Assembly: GCA_024349245.1 (NCBI GenBank)
Contig: JALDNG010000779.1
Coordinates: forward strand, 62,001 to 126,000
Direction: 5' to 3'
Source of the DNA: Neodontobutis hainanensis
Lineage: Eukaryota > Chordata > Actinopteri > Gobiiformes > Odontobutidae
Length of the DNA stretch: 64,000 bases
Part shown: positions 10,171 to 21,148 of the stretch, piece after piece
How positions within the stretch are numbered: position 1 is the stretch's first letter
Layout of the letters: the number at the start of each line of letters is the position of its first letter
Position numbers and translations under genes: made by a program
Notes under the pieces: model-generated
Seen by the model: the letters and a program-made list of their open reading frames with translations, nothing else
The model's database searches: none
Told to the model about the DNA's origin: nothing

Positions 10171-12010
10171 AAATATTGTTCAAAATAATAGCAGTACATT
10201 GTGACTAACCAGAATAATCCAGGTTTTTTGTATATTTTTTATTGCTAAGTGGCAAACAAGTTACCAGTAGGCGCAGTATATCTTCAGAAAACCATCAAGA
10301 CCCAGCATTCATGATATGCTCGCTCTTAAGGCTGTGCAGTTGGGCAATTAGTTAAAAGGGGTGTGTTCAAAAAATTAGCAGTGTGTCTTTCAATCACTGA
10401 GGTCATTAATTTGGTGAAAAAACAGGTGTGAATCGTGTGGCCACTATTTAAGGATGAAGCACTTGTTGAACATGCATTTAGAAGCCTGAGGAAAATTGGG
10501 TCATTTAAGACATTCTTCAGAAGAACTGTGTACTTTGATTAAAAGGTTGATTGGAGTAGGGGAAAACCTATAAAGTGTCATGTCCTAGTGTTGTGTGTTT
10601 ATCTGTTTATGTATTGTATTTAACTTCCTGTGTTTTATTGTGGAATCACTAAACCCTGTCTGTGTTCCAGATTGTCTTCCTGCCCTGGTGTCTTTCCCTC
10701 CACTGTGATTACCTGCTCCGCCCTAATGTGTTCCACCTGTGTCTCATTGTGTTCCCTTTATAGTCTGTGTGTTTTCCCTGTCCTGTGCCAGATTGTCTTT
10801 TCCTTAGTGTGAGCTTTCCAGCGGTTCTTTGTATTGCATTTGATAGATTCTAGTATTTTTGACCCTTGCCTTGTCTTGTGATTACGTCTCTCGGATTTTG
10901 GAATTGTACCTTTACCTCGGAAAATAAAGAACGTCAAAGCTCTGTCTATCGTGGGATCTGCTTTGTGAGTCCTTTTGCCTGTCCCTGACATAAAGAGGTG
11001 CAAAAAATGACAGGCTGTTCAGCTAAAATGATCTCCAATGCCCTAAAATGGAGAACAAAACCAGAGAGACGTGGGGAAAAAAAGGAAGACACTTCTTCCT
11101 CTTCCTCATCCGACATAACCCAACAGGTACAATTCTTTTCATGGGCCAGATCAACCAGCTTTGATCTGCACCGCAAAACTGTTTGTAGCAGCACAGACGG
11201 TGTTCACTGTCGAGCACAAACCTGGACACAGCTCCAACACAAATGTTGCTGTAGACTTGTGTATTGTGGCCATATAATATTTGTTTTAAGTACTGCTTTT
11301 TATGTTGCCCATTTTCTGTAATGCGTAACAAGCTTTATCAACAGTTTTGAAGACTAAATGTTACACTTTTATTTTATTTTTTTGGACACTTTTATTTTTA
11401 TTTTTATTTTTTTTTTTTTTTTTTTTTAAAAGACTATGAATGAATGAATGAACCATCAAAATGGATCAAAGAATAACCAGAATGGCAAAGGCTCAGCCAA
11501 TAATCAGCACCAGGATGATCAAAGACAGTCTGGAGTTACCTGTAAGTACTGTGGCAGTTAGAAAACGTCTGTGTAAAGCTAATCTATTTTCAAGAATTCC
11601 CTGCAAAGTCCTTCTGTAAAAAAAAAAAAAAATGGCATGTGCAGAAGAAGTTAGAATTTGCCAAAGAACACATCAACTGGTCTAAAGAGAAATGGAGAAA
11701 CATTTTGTGAGAGTAAAATTGTTCTTTTTGGGTCCAAGGGCCACAGGCAGCTTGTGAGACGACCCCCAAACTCTGAATTAAAGACACAGTACACGAGGAA
11801 GACAGTGAAGACAAAGAAGCAAGCATTTTGATATGGCCATGTTTCTCCTACTATGGTGTTGGGCCTATTTATTGCATAGCAGGGATCATGGATCAGTTTG
11901 AATATGTCAAAATAATTGAAGAGGTCATGTTGCCCTTATGCTGAAGAGAACATGCCCTTAAAATGGTTGTTTCAACAAGACAATGACCCCAAACACACAA
12001 TTAACGAGCA
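10171..12010 (+). mobile_element. Tc1-like transposon relic with nested insertions
   Basis: The left end 'ttgttcaaaataatagcagt' (from about 10177) is a familiar Tc1-type terminus in fish. Transposase remnants lie at 10985-11090 (N-terminal part), at about 11460-11640 ('DQRITRMAKAQPIISTRM') and at 11916-12000 ('PLKWLFQQDNDPKH', the stretch around the second catalytic Asp). A solo LTR (10576-10990) interrupts it, and an unassigned AT-rich stretch lies at about 11170-11458. The right end is lost, with LINE sequence following from about 12011. Part of the same relic recurs at 34573-35100. Confidence 0.8.
10576..10990 (+). mobile_element. Solo LTR of an LTR retrotransposon
   Basis: The 415-bp block begins TGTCA and ends TGACA, the short inverted 5'-TG...CA-3' of LTRs. 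It is flanked by a 5-bp direct repeat TAAAG (10571-10575 and 10991-10995). A TATA-like 'tttatag' at about 10756 and an AATAAAG at about 10924 match promoter and polyadenylation signals of an LTR. No internal coding region remains, so it arose by recombination between two LTRs. The layout resembles fish Gypsy-type LTRs, but the family is inferred. Confidence 0.85.
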
Positions 12011-12352
12011 AAGTCTTTGGTCTATGTGCTATGGATGCACAGTGTGGTCCTCCAGCTGTTCCTCAGAGGAGAGGAAAGACCAGAAGCAAATTACCCAAAC
12101 TGCAGAAAGGATCCATCCCTGGAAATAAATTACTTTGCCCGACAGAAAAACGGAGCTAATGAGATCAGGTCGGACCACACACACACCCTTTTACTGCACC
12201 TTATGTAATTTTATACTTCTCATTTAATGGACATTTGATATTTTTTATTCCTGTATTTAATATTTATTTCTTTAAAGTGTATCCTCCTGTCTAAAGGATC
12301 GTTCTCAAATAGAATTTTGTTGTACAGGAATGTGCAAGTACAATAAAGACCC
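12011..12352 (+). mobile_element. LINE 3' tail adjoining a promoter, unit 1
   Basis: A remnant of a non-LTR reverse transcriptase C-terminus is followed by a 3'UTR ending in a 'caataaagaccc' tail near 12345. The same tail lies at 1390-1725 and 35100-35457 in the same position relative to the promoter module, so it was there before the duplications. Confidence 0.65.
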
Positions 12353-12575
12353 ACCGTATCTTGTGTCTGTCTGTTTAGCAAACATTTTGACCTTTTCTGC
12401 TCTGCTGTTGTATGGCTGTATGAACTTTCTGCAGAGAGGTGCCTACAGCCCTCAGGCATAACTACTTTGCACGGGGCAGGGCAGCAGATAGAAGTAGGCG
12501 TGGAACAGGAATAAAAGGCAGAAGCAAGTGAATCCAAGTTCAGACCTGACAGAGATGTCCCATCTGCAGACAAAG
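12353..12575 (+). promoter_or_regulatory. Promoter and 5' non-coding exon of GPCR copy A
   Basis: The module is conserved in five places in the window. It has a TATA-like ATAAAAG at 12511-12517, a transcription start expected near 12540, and a short exon ending at 12575 before a consensus donor (AAAG then gtaggc). The next acceptor in line is ctcag before 13146, which opens the first coding exon of the receptor. The conservation of TATA, exon and donor in all full copies argues for function. The start site is inferred. Confidence 0.65.
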
Positions 12576-13152
12576 GTAGGCACCTGGAAACATGTTAATC
12601 TTCTCAGTAGAATAATAACAGACGTGTTCTAGACTAGTGTGGATATTAATTTGTGATGTTTAATGTCATTCAGTCTGTATTATTTAGATTTTGTTTGCCC
12701 TATTCACTTTTTGTCATGGCAACACAGTTGTAGGTAAGGGGTCATTGTCATTGGCTATTTTGTTTCGTAGTCACAAAAGGGGTGTGTGCGCCAAATTTGA
12801 GCTCTTTATAAGACAAACAATTATTTTTGTCTTCATTTAATTTTTGTAAGGGTGTGCTGGAGGGTCAGTTCTAAAGCTATCTCTATAATTGGTATAAATC
12901 TGTGAATGTGATAAAGTGCAGAGACTGAAGACCTCACTACTGAGCATGACCATTAGTATCCATAAGTTAGGTGAAGCCACAACCACACAATTAAAATACA
13001 CATTAAAATAAAAATAGACTAATTTGGACTTTTTTTTTCAGTGGGAGCTGAGAGTAGCTTCAGACTGAATAGAACAACATACATTGGAGTGTGGTGTCAG
13101 GGGTCCTTATTTAGGAAGCCACTGACATTTGTGTCCACTCCTCAGATACACA

Positions 13153-14234
13153 ATGTCTTCCAATAGCACACTGCTTGTGTCCGATTCTACAACAATGAAT
13201 AATGTGAAACTCTCCTCTACACACTGACTATTGTGCTGGGCATTTCCGGGAACTCCATAGTCATCTGGGTGACAGGATTCAAGCTCAAGGTAAATTAAGA
13301 AATGACTGCCCATTGCTCAAACACTGCTTTAAGCTGTTCCTAAATATTAATGCCAAATCTGTGTTGAGACAAACACATGTAACCATTCATGTTATTTTCA
13401 CACTGTAAAGAAAATGACCTTTGATCTTAACAAACTGAAAATTCTGCTTTACTCACAGTTTCACCTCTGTCTTTTGTATTTTCAGCCAAAGGTTAATAAT
13501 GTGTGGCTGGTGAACCTGGCAGTAGCAGACCTGATCTTCTGCTTCACACGGATCTTATCTATCGTTCAACTACTTAATAAGCACTGGCCTTTTGGCGAGT
13601 TTGTCTGTAAATTCAGTGGATTTTTCAAATACGCCAACATGTTCTGCTCCGTGTTTCTTCTGGCTGTGATCAGTCTGGATCGAGCACTCTCTGTGTTGTG
13701 GCCTTTTTTCATAAGAAGAAGGCGAACACTGCTCGTAGCAAGGATAGTGGCTGTATGTGTATGGACACTAGCCATTATTTTCAGCAGCCCTTTTTATATT
13801 TATCGACAAGTTATGTCTGACAAGAATAATACTAATTTAACAAAGTGCTCACTGAAGGACACCCTGATGCTCTGTACTACATCCGCTTTGGTTGTGGCTT
13901 CCTGGTGCCTTTTATGATCATCCTTGTGTGTTACATCCTGGCCGGAGTGGGCATTAAACGCACCCGCCTGAAAGGGAAGTCCCGCCCCCTGCGCGTACTG
14001 GCAATTCTAATCATTGCTTTCTTCCTGTGCTGGGCTCCATACCACTGTCTCCAGCTGGTCAAGATGATGGACAGTGAAAACAAAGTAGTGAAGATCTGGA
14101 AACCAGTGGCCAGTGGTATCTCTTCCTTCAACAGTTGTGTGAACCCAGTTCTCTACTACTGCATGGGGTTTTATGTGAGGCGCAGGTTTGGGCTGTCAAG
14201 AATTTCAAGGTGCACTGGGAACAGCACACCTTAG
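13153..14234 (+). pseudogene. Chemerin/FPR-like GPCR, copy A (frameshifted)
   Basis: This is a class A seven-helix receptor in two coding exons, 13153-13289 and 13486-14234, with an intron in the first intracellular loop. Exon 1 carries a short N-terminus with NST and TM1 (GN). Exon 2 carries TM2 'LAVADL', TM3 with 'SLDRA' in place of DRY, TM6 'FFLCWAPYH', and TM7 'NPVLYY'. The nearest families I recognise are chemerin, formyl-peptide and C3a/C5a-type chemoattractant receptors of leukocytes. The ligand is unknown. The copy lacks one G in exon 1 (near 13219) and one C near 13860 (second extracellular loop) compared with copy D, so the frame is broken twice. The rest, including the third intracellular loop that is broken in D, is in frame. 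Full length would be about 295 residues, short for the family. It is either a pseudogene or an assembly indel case. Confidence 0.8.
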
Positions 14235-15139
14235 CAGCCAAGCAGCCGGACGTTGAATATGAGCAAAGCAGTTTAATGCCATGCACTAGAGCACTTTCCA
14301 AAGCAGCTAAAATTTCCTTATTTAAAAGTCTGGAGTAGGTTGTGTTTTTATGTTTTCTGATCACAATCACAGAAAAAGCAAAGGGAAGTAAGACTATATA
14401 AATGAGTGTTTTGTGTCCAGGGCCACACTGAAGTCTAGATGAACTGAAACTGTTTCAGACTTTACAGGAATTCAGTCCAAATTTCAAATATGAAGTTTTA
14501 AGTGTATATTTATGTTTTATTTCTTTTTAAGCTGATCCAACAACTACCTTTTGTATAACATTACTTTGTAAATTTGTCAAAATAAAAACTCTTATTTAAG
14601 TTATACCATTTTAAAGTAATATAAAGTTTGCTATTTTAAAGGTCAGCTCAGTTTTTAGACCAAATATATATAAGGATTAATGACGATTGATGTTGTCAAA
14701 GTGCTTTGCTGGAGTTCCTGTGATGAGCGACAGGTGTGACAAAGAAGAGCCTGACCAAGATGACAAAAAAAAAGAAATACCTCCTAGCAAACAACACCTG
14801 TTTGACATCATTGTCATCCCCATCATGATAAATTTCCATGAAACCTGAACTAACACATAACCATATAAAACCTATGTTTATACTGGGAGGCAAATTGACA
14901 TTTGAATAATCCCTCCCATATGGGAGCTAGGGGCCTTGTTTTATGGGGTCACCCAGAAACATGACCCCTTTAATACACACAAGACCACCACAAAGAGAAG
15001 AGCCCATGTAGTAAGATTAAACATTAAGCATGCATTTACTAATAACATAAAAATTTCATAATATCAATCTTTTTTTATTCGCCTGGGCTGCCCTTTTCTT
15101 CTTTATACCCCCATTTTCTTCCCGAGGTCTTCATCTACA
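14235..15139. other. 3' flank of GPCR copy A
   Basis: The part from about 14240 to 14760 matches the flanks of copies B (19830-20245) and D (37890-38345), including a polyadenylation-like AATAAA near 14581. Beyond about 14770 no feature was recognised. Confidence 0.6.
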
Positions 15140-16462
15140 AGTATCTAAAACCTTATTAAGACATACAATCTTAACTATATAAGTCACTCTAATCTTTTGG
15201 ACATATATGTTACATCTGAATCCAGTATTCAAACATTATAAAACCATAATCCAAAAACAGCCACAATCTAGCAAAACATTGGGATTACAATCATGTGTTT
15301 AAAGGCATATATAGTTAAATAAGGCACAGTTTAAAGCCTACAACAGCATAAAATGCATAGAAGACAAGAAATGAAATGGCTCCTACAAACTTAGAAAATA
15401 AGAAACAAGAACAAAAAGTTGATGATAAGTTGGCTAAAAGAAACAAAAATAGGAAGCCCACAAGCCAGCCCAAAATTGGACTGTTGTACCTGGAACTCCC
15501 CCTAAGTAGGAAGACTGCCTTGTAATCCTTTAAAAGTAGGACTACCACGCTCATCACTTAACTACCAAAAGAAAAGGAGCATCAACACTAAGTTGTCAAA
15601 CTGCATCCGCAGTAGGAGGTGGAGCCACTAGGGATGAGCGAGTACAGCATTATCTGTATCTATATCTGTACCATTGATAGTTTATATAGTGGATATAATC
15701 CGCCCATTGGTCCCCTATTTACTGATACTGTCGTAGGCAATAAAATGGTTGTTACATCCGGGCTTTTGGCTTTTACTCCACAGTAAGACAATAGTTTATA
15801 GACAGCATAACGGACGTAATAATAAAAATTCCCCAGAGTTGTCACTTAGCTCTAGAGACCGGAGCCATCTTTTGTACCAGGCTGTAAACATGTTTTTACA
15901 CCGGTAAAGTCACCATTGAGTTTCTCCTTATATTTCCGCTTTGAGCCTGCCCTCTGGTGGACGGCGGTATAGTGCCGTATTTCAAGGTATTTTGGCGTAT
16001 GGCGGCGCCCTTACGCAAGCGACCATTTAGGAGGTTCCATGGGAGACGCTTGATCTGTACTTGGACTGGGCGTGACCTAACCTGGAAGTGGGCGGGATTT
16101 AACCCGGAAGTGGTCAGGGTTGACTTGAAATGGGCGGGTCTTGGTATGCTATTTTTATTCATATATTCAATATGGGTTGATCAGAAATTGTTATATGTAT
16201 TGCTGATTAGAAAACTATTTACATGACAGCATCAGCATTGAGCTTCAGATCAATGGTTTTGATCACAATAACAAACAAACTATATACAGTTTGAACTATG
16301 TAAGAACAAGTTTTGCAACAATTAATACAACACATGCGTTTGCAATTATGAAGAAAAATGTAATGAACAAGAGATTTTATCTAAACATAACTTTTTTTTC
16401 AAGTTGTTTTTTCTTTTCTTTATTTTTCCACACCAGGTGTGCGTGTGTGTGTGTGTTTGTGT
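15140..16462. repeat. 1.3-kb duplicated repeat block, copy 2
   Basis: It matches 7089-8396 throughout, ending in a (GT)n run at 16441-16462. The promoter module of GPCR copy B begins directly after the run, so this repeat replaced the LINE tail found upstream of the other copies. Confidence 0.8.
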
Positions 16463-16465
16463 GAG

Positions 16466-16566
16466 GGCAGGGCAGCAGATAGAAGTAGACGTGGAACAGG
16501 AATAAAAGGCAGAAGCAAGAGAATCCAAGTTCAGACCTGACAGAGACGTCCCATCTGCAGACAAAG
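16466..16566 (+). promoter_or_regulatory. Promoter and 5' non-coding exon of GPCR copy B
   Basis: TATA-like ATAAAAG lies at 16502-16508 and the exon ends at 16566 before gtaggc. Compared with the other copies, sequence upstream of about 16466 is lost and replaced by the duplicated repeat block. Only about 35 bp of the original upstream region remains, so distal elements may be missing. Confidence 0.65.
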
Positions 16567-17140
16567 GTAGGCACCTGGAAACATGTTAATCTTCTCAGTA
16601 GAATAATAACAGACGTGTTCTAGACTAGTGTGGAAATTAATTTGTGATGTTTAATGTCATTCAGTCTGTATTATTTAGATTTTGTTTGGCCTATTCACTT
16701 TTTGTCATGGCAACACAGTTGTAGGTAAGGGTCATTGTCATTGGCTATTTTGTTTCGTAATCACAAAAGGGTGTGTGCGCCAAATTTGAGGTCTTTATAA
16801 GACAAACAATTATTTTTGTCTTCATTTAATTTTTGTAAGGGTGTGCTGGAGGGTCAGTTCTAAAGCTATCTCTATAATTGGTATAAATCTGTGAATGTGA
16901 TAAAGTGCAGAGACTGAAGACCTCACTACTGAGCATGACCATTAGTATCCATAAGTTAGGTGAAGCCACAACCACACAATTAAAATACACATTAAAATAA
17001 AAATAGACTAATTTGGACTTTTTTTTCAGTGGGAGCTGAGAGTAGCTTCAGACTGAATAGAACAACATACATTGGAGTGTGGTGTCAGGGGTCCTTATTT
17101 AGGAAGCCACTGACATTTGTGTCCACTCCTCAGATACACA

Positions 17141-18218
17141 ATGTCTTCCAATAGCACACTGCTTGTGTCCGATTCTACAACAATGAATAATGTGAAACTC
17201 GTCCTCTACACACTGACTATTGTGCTGGGCATTTCCGGGAACTCCATAGTCATCTGGGTGACAGGATTCAAGCTCAAGGTAAATTAAGAAATGACTGCCC
17301 ATTGCTCAAACACTGCTTTAAGCTGTTCCTAAATATTAATGCCAAATCTGTGTTGAGACAAACACATGTGACCATTCATGTTATTTTCACACTATTAAGA
17401 AAATTACCTTTGATCTTAGCAAACTGAAAATTCTGCTTTACTCACAGTGTCACCTCTGTCTTTTGTATTTTCAGCCAAAGGTTACCAATGTGTGGCTGGT
17501 GAACCTGGCAGTAGCAGACCTGATCTTCTGCTTCACACGGATCTTATCTATCGTTCAACTACTTAATAAGCACTGGCCTTTTGGCGAGTTTGTCTGTAAA
17601 TTCAGTGGATTTTTCAAATACGCCAACATGTTCTGCTCTGTGTTTCTTCTGGCTGTGATCAGTCTGGACCGAGCACTCTATGTGTTGTGGCCTTTTTACA
17701 AGAAGAAGGCGAACACTGCTCGTAGCAAGGATAGTGGCTGTATGTGTATGGACACTAGCCATTATTTTCAGCAGCCCTTTTATATTTATCGACAAGTTAT
17801 GTCTGACAAGAATAATACTAATTTAACAAAGTGCTCACTGAAGGACACCCTGATGCTCTGTACTACATCCGCTTTGGTTGTGGCTTCCTGGTTCCGTTTA
17901 TGATCATTCTTGTGTGTTACATCCTGGCCGGAGTGGGCATTAAACGCCCCGACTGAAAGGGAAGTCCCGCCCCTGCGCGTACTGGCAGCACTAATCATTG
18001 CTTTCTTCCTGTGCTGGGCTCCATACCACTGTCTCCAGCTGGTCAAGATGATGGACAGTGAAAACAAAGTAGTGAAGATCTGGAAACCAGTGGCCAGTGG
18101 TATCGCTTCCTTCAACAGCTGTGTGAACCCAGTTCTCTACTACTGCATGGGGTTTTATGTGAGGCGCAGGTTTGGGCTGTCAGGAATTTCAAGGTGCACT
18201 GGGAACAGCACACCTTAG
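17141..18218 (+). pseudogene. Chemerin/FPR-like GPCR, copy B (several frameshifts)
   Basis: The coding exons are 17141-17278 (intact, 46 codons) and 17475-18218. They carry the same motifs as copy A. Small deletions relative to A and D break the frame: two bases after TM3 (near 17695), one T in a T-run near 17780, one C near 17848 (shared with copy A), one base near 17948 and one C near 17972. Most are in homopolymers. Introns and flanks are as similar to A and D as the exons are, which shows a very recent duplication. A kinase first-exon relic follows at 20.46 kb, the same order as D and its kinase exon. With this many breaks it is most simply a pseudogene. Confidence 0.8.
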
Positions 18219-18593
18219 CAGCCAAGCAGCCGGAAGTTGGTTATGAGCAAAGCAGGTTAATGCCATGCACGAGAGCACTTGCCAAAGCAGCTAAAATTTC
18301 CCCAAAAAAGAAGGTCTTTCGTCCTGAGGTACAAGCTCATGCATCAGCAAACAGACATTATACATAGAACTGTGTGAGCAGAATATAGCTCCGGTGAAGG
18401 AGAGGCAAGGTCTAGCTGCTATCAACTATCAACTGAACGAGGGTTATTGATGCAGCTGACTTCACAATTAGCGGAACAAGCAAATGATCTGCGGTGCTAA
18501 AAATTTATGCAAATGGGGCTTGATTTGCGAGAGGGATATAGAACGTTTCTCACCTGTCATGACAAGAGATCACAAGGCGCGTGATCCTAAGAG
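18219..18593. other. 3' flank of GPCR copy B, left of the hAT insertion
   Basis: It matches 37340-37655 downstream of copy D ('ggtctttcgtcctga', 'acaaggcgcgtgat'). No gene is seen. It is interrupted at 18594 by a hAT element and resumes at 19440. Confidence 0.65.
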
Positions 18594-19431
18594 CAGTGTT
18601 GTGCCTGAACGCATTCATTGAACGCGATAGTTCATAAACGCGCGTTCATATTTTGGGCGTGAACTGAACGTGCGGTATTACTGCCTAATGAACGTAACTG
18701 TGAACTCGTTCATTCTGGTGTCTGTGAACGGCACGCTCTCTCAGGTTAACTTTGTTCAATAGGTCACAAACAGGTCCCAATATGTAACGGAAAAACACCA
18801 AATCTGGCAACACTAGCCACAAGTGTCGCCCGCCGTCTGCCGCATGCGTGAAGCGTCATCAAAAAAAAAAAAAGCATGGAGGCGACAGCAGCACGTAACA
18901 AGGCGTATGATCATTTAAAAGAATTGTATGATTGAACCTTAATGATTACTGTTCTGTTTTTCTATTAATAATTTATTAAAAACCTTTCAAGCAGCACGTT
19001 TTTCCTCATGTTTTTGAGAATGTACTATAGGGTTGGAAGCTGCAGCTGCTGCTAGTGTGAAGTGAATGGACAGCAACAAAGCATTAAAGACACAATGTGG
19101 AAATGCTGTCCCCTCAATGCTAATGTAAACCCTGGTTGGATAAGGATTCAAAATTGGATATGAAGATGAAATCTGACTTAGTTTCATTGTTAAAACTGAT
19201 AAAATAATTGCTGTCTGTGATTCTACTGTATATGGGCTGTGGCAATAATTTTGAAAAATAATAGCTCGCAGCAACATATGGAAGAAAATAACTAAGAAAT
19301 AGTTCATTTTTGGAACTTTGAACTTAGTTCAAAATTTTGAAGTTTGAACTATGAACTGAACTAGTTCAATTTAAATTGTGTGAACTGAACTTTGAGCTAG
19401 TTCTTGTAGAAAGTGAACTTTCCCAACATTG
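18594..19431. mobile_element. Non-autonomous hAT element with 8-bp target duplication
   Basis: The 838-bp insert starts CAGTGTTG and ends CAACATTG, the short inverted ends of hAT transposons. It is flanked by cctaagag (18586-18593) and cccaagag (19432-19439). The paralogous locus after copy D reads straight through with one gccaagag (near 37657-37665), giving the empty site. The element is rich in 'gaac' and 'gttc' motifs toward both ends. It contains no transposase frame. Confidence 0.9.
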
Positions 19432-19439
19432 CCCAAGAG

Positions 19440-20345
19440 GAAACTCATACTGCCACAGTGGTAGGTCCAACAAATGTGCCACAGCATCACCTCCAAACAT
19501 AGTGGTGGAAAAACAAAAGGAATCAGGCTTGGAACATGTGGCAAAAGTTTGTGAAGTGAAGATTTATTCTGCCACATTTTGAATTTTTATATATATTTTG
19601 AAATTGTATGTTGTGGCATTTGGCTCCGAGAAAATGAGTTAATATCAGATTTAAGAGAATGTTTTACAAGCCCAAACTATTTTTGATGCACAAAAATATT
19701 CCCTAAACAGACATACCTTAGAGTCTGAACATAGTCTTTAAGGGTCTTATTGTGTTCTTTACCAAATGAATGACCAATGACTGAGATGGATGGCACAACA
19801 CTGATGTGGTAGTAATATTTGTGTCTTATTTAAAAGTGTGGAGTAGGTTGTGTTTTTATGTTTTCTGATCACAATCACAGAAAAAGCAAAGGGAAGTAAG
19901 ACTATATAAATGACAGCGTTTTGTGTCCAGGGGCCACACTGAAGTCTAGATGAACAGATTTACAGGAATTCAGTCCAAATTTCAAATATGAATTTTTAAG
20001 TGTATACTTATGTTTTATTGCTTTTTTAAGCCGATCCAACAACTACCTTTTTTGTATAACATTATTTTGTAAATATGTCAAAATATAAATTTAAGTTATA
20101 CCATAAAGTTTGCTATTTTAAAGGTCAGCTCGTTTTTTTGACCAAATAAATATAAGGATTAATGAGACGATTGGTGTTGTCAAAGTGCTTTGTTGGAGTT
20201 CCTGTGATGAACGACAGGTGTGACAAAGTAAGAGCCTGACCAAGATGACAAAAGAAAATATGTTATGTTTATTGATTATTTTTTTTATACTTTTTTCAGA
20301 ACCGATACTGTGTTTGTAAATGCCAAACAATGCAGGTAAAGTCAC
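19440..20345. other. 3' flank of GPCR copy B, right of the hAT insertion
   Basis: Bases 19440-19520 and about 19690-20230 align with 37665-37745 and 37760-38345. The stretch 19520-19690 is extra relative to copy D. No coding frame was found. Confidence 0.6.
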
Positions 20346-20404
20346 TCAGATTCATCAAAGCTTTTGTGTCTGAACAGCAGTATCACACCCAGTTATTTCT
20401 TGTT

Positions 20405-20595
20405 AAAAGAAAACACTGATCACAATAAAAAAAAAAATACTGTATCGTGTGAGTAAAAGAAAAGCACCTAGAATCTCTCACTTCTGGGAAATGCAAGAAC
20501 AGAGCCACTAGGCTGGGAGCTGATCATAAATGAATGTTTTCTGTCACAGCCCCCACATGGCAAACTTCACTGCCACTCTGGCCAAGGGCTGCTTC
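20405..20595 (+). pseudogene. Protein kinase first exon, copy K1, cut by an LTR
   Basis: It matches the intron end and first coding exon at 39340-39495 and 45980-46136. The acceptor (gtcacag), the ATG near 20560 and the beginning of the glycine-rich loop ('TLAKGC') are present. The exon stops after 'ggctgcttc' at 20595, where an LTR begins. No later kinase exon follows in this unit. Confidence 0.75.
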
Positions 20596-21148
20596 TGTGG
20601 TGTATTTTTATGTTATGTGTTTATTTCTGTGTACTTATTTAGTCATTAATTTATGCATGATGAGTTTATGTTATGTGTTTATGGTTTATACTTATGCATG
20701 GTTTGTAATCAAGTAAGGGATGTTATATTAATAAATCTAGAAACATATTAACGTAAAAGAGAAAACATAATGTCTGAAGAGATAAGTTAAACTACACACA
20801 CACAGTGAAGATCTAGATAGAGACATGGGGCCTGTTACCCAAGGTTATACAGGAAGGAGAGGCCCGAGGAGGAGGGGTGCTCAAGGCCTTACAGAATGAC
20901 ATCAGAGAGTTAATGAGGAGATCTTCAAAGCCTTACAGAAAGAGTTATTACTAAACTGTCATATCAAAACTCTATAAAAAGCTTACGTTTACTGTACATC
21001 TTTAGTAGAGCTGGGGAATAGTCTACTCGGGTCATTATTGTGTTGGTTGTGAAACAATAAAAACTCTATGGCATTGAAGTGGCTGTGCGTTTATAACTTA
21101 TTCAATACAATTGTGCCAAAGGCTGAGCGGTCAGTATTGGACACAACA
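20596..21148 (+). mobile_element. LTR of an endogenous-retrovirus-like element
   Basis: The 553-bp block begins TGTGGTGT and ends ACACAACA, which are imperfect inverted TG...CA ends. It has a TATA box ('ctctataaaaagc') at about 20971-20983 and an AATAAAA at about 21055. Directly after it comes 'attggcgagccagagcc', placed and shaped like a primer-binding site with TGG at its start. No matching second LTR was found in the window. It lies inside kinase exon copy K1. The viral family is not assigned. Confidence 0.65.

Noticed and set aside
12220..12573. Minus-strand ORF ('MSADGTSLSGLNLDS..') recurring at 1.6, 12.2, 16.3, 35.3 and 44.1 kb
   Set aside because: It is the reverse complement of the conserved promoter and 5' exon module. 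It recurs because the module was duplicated, and its upstream and downstream ends differ between copies.
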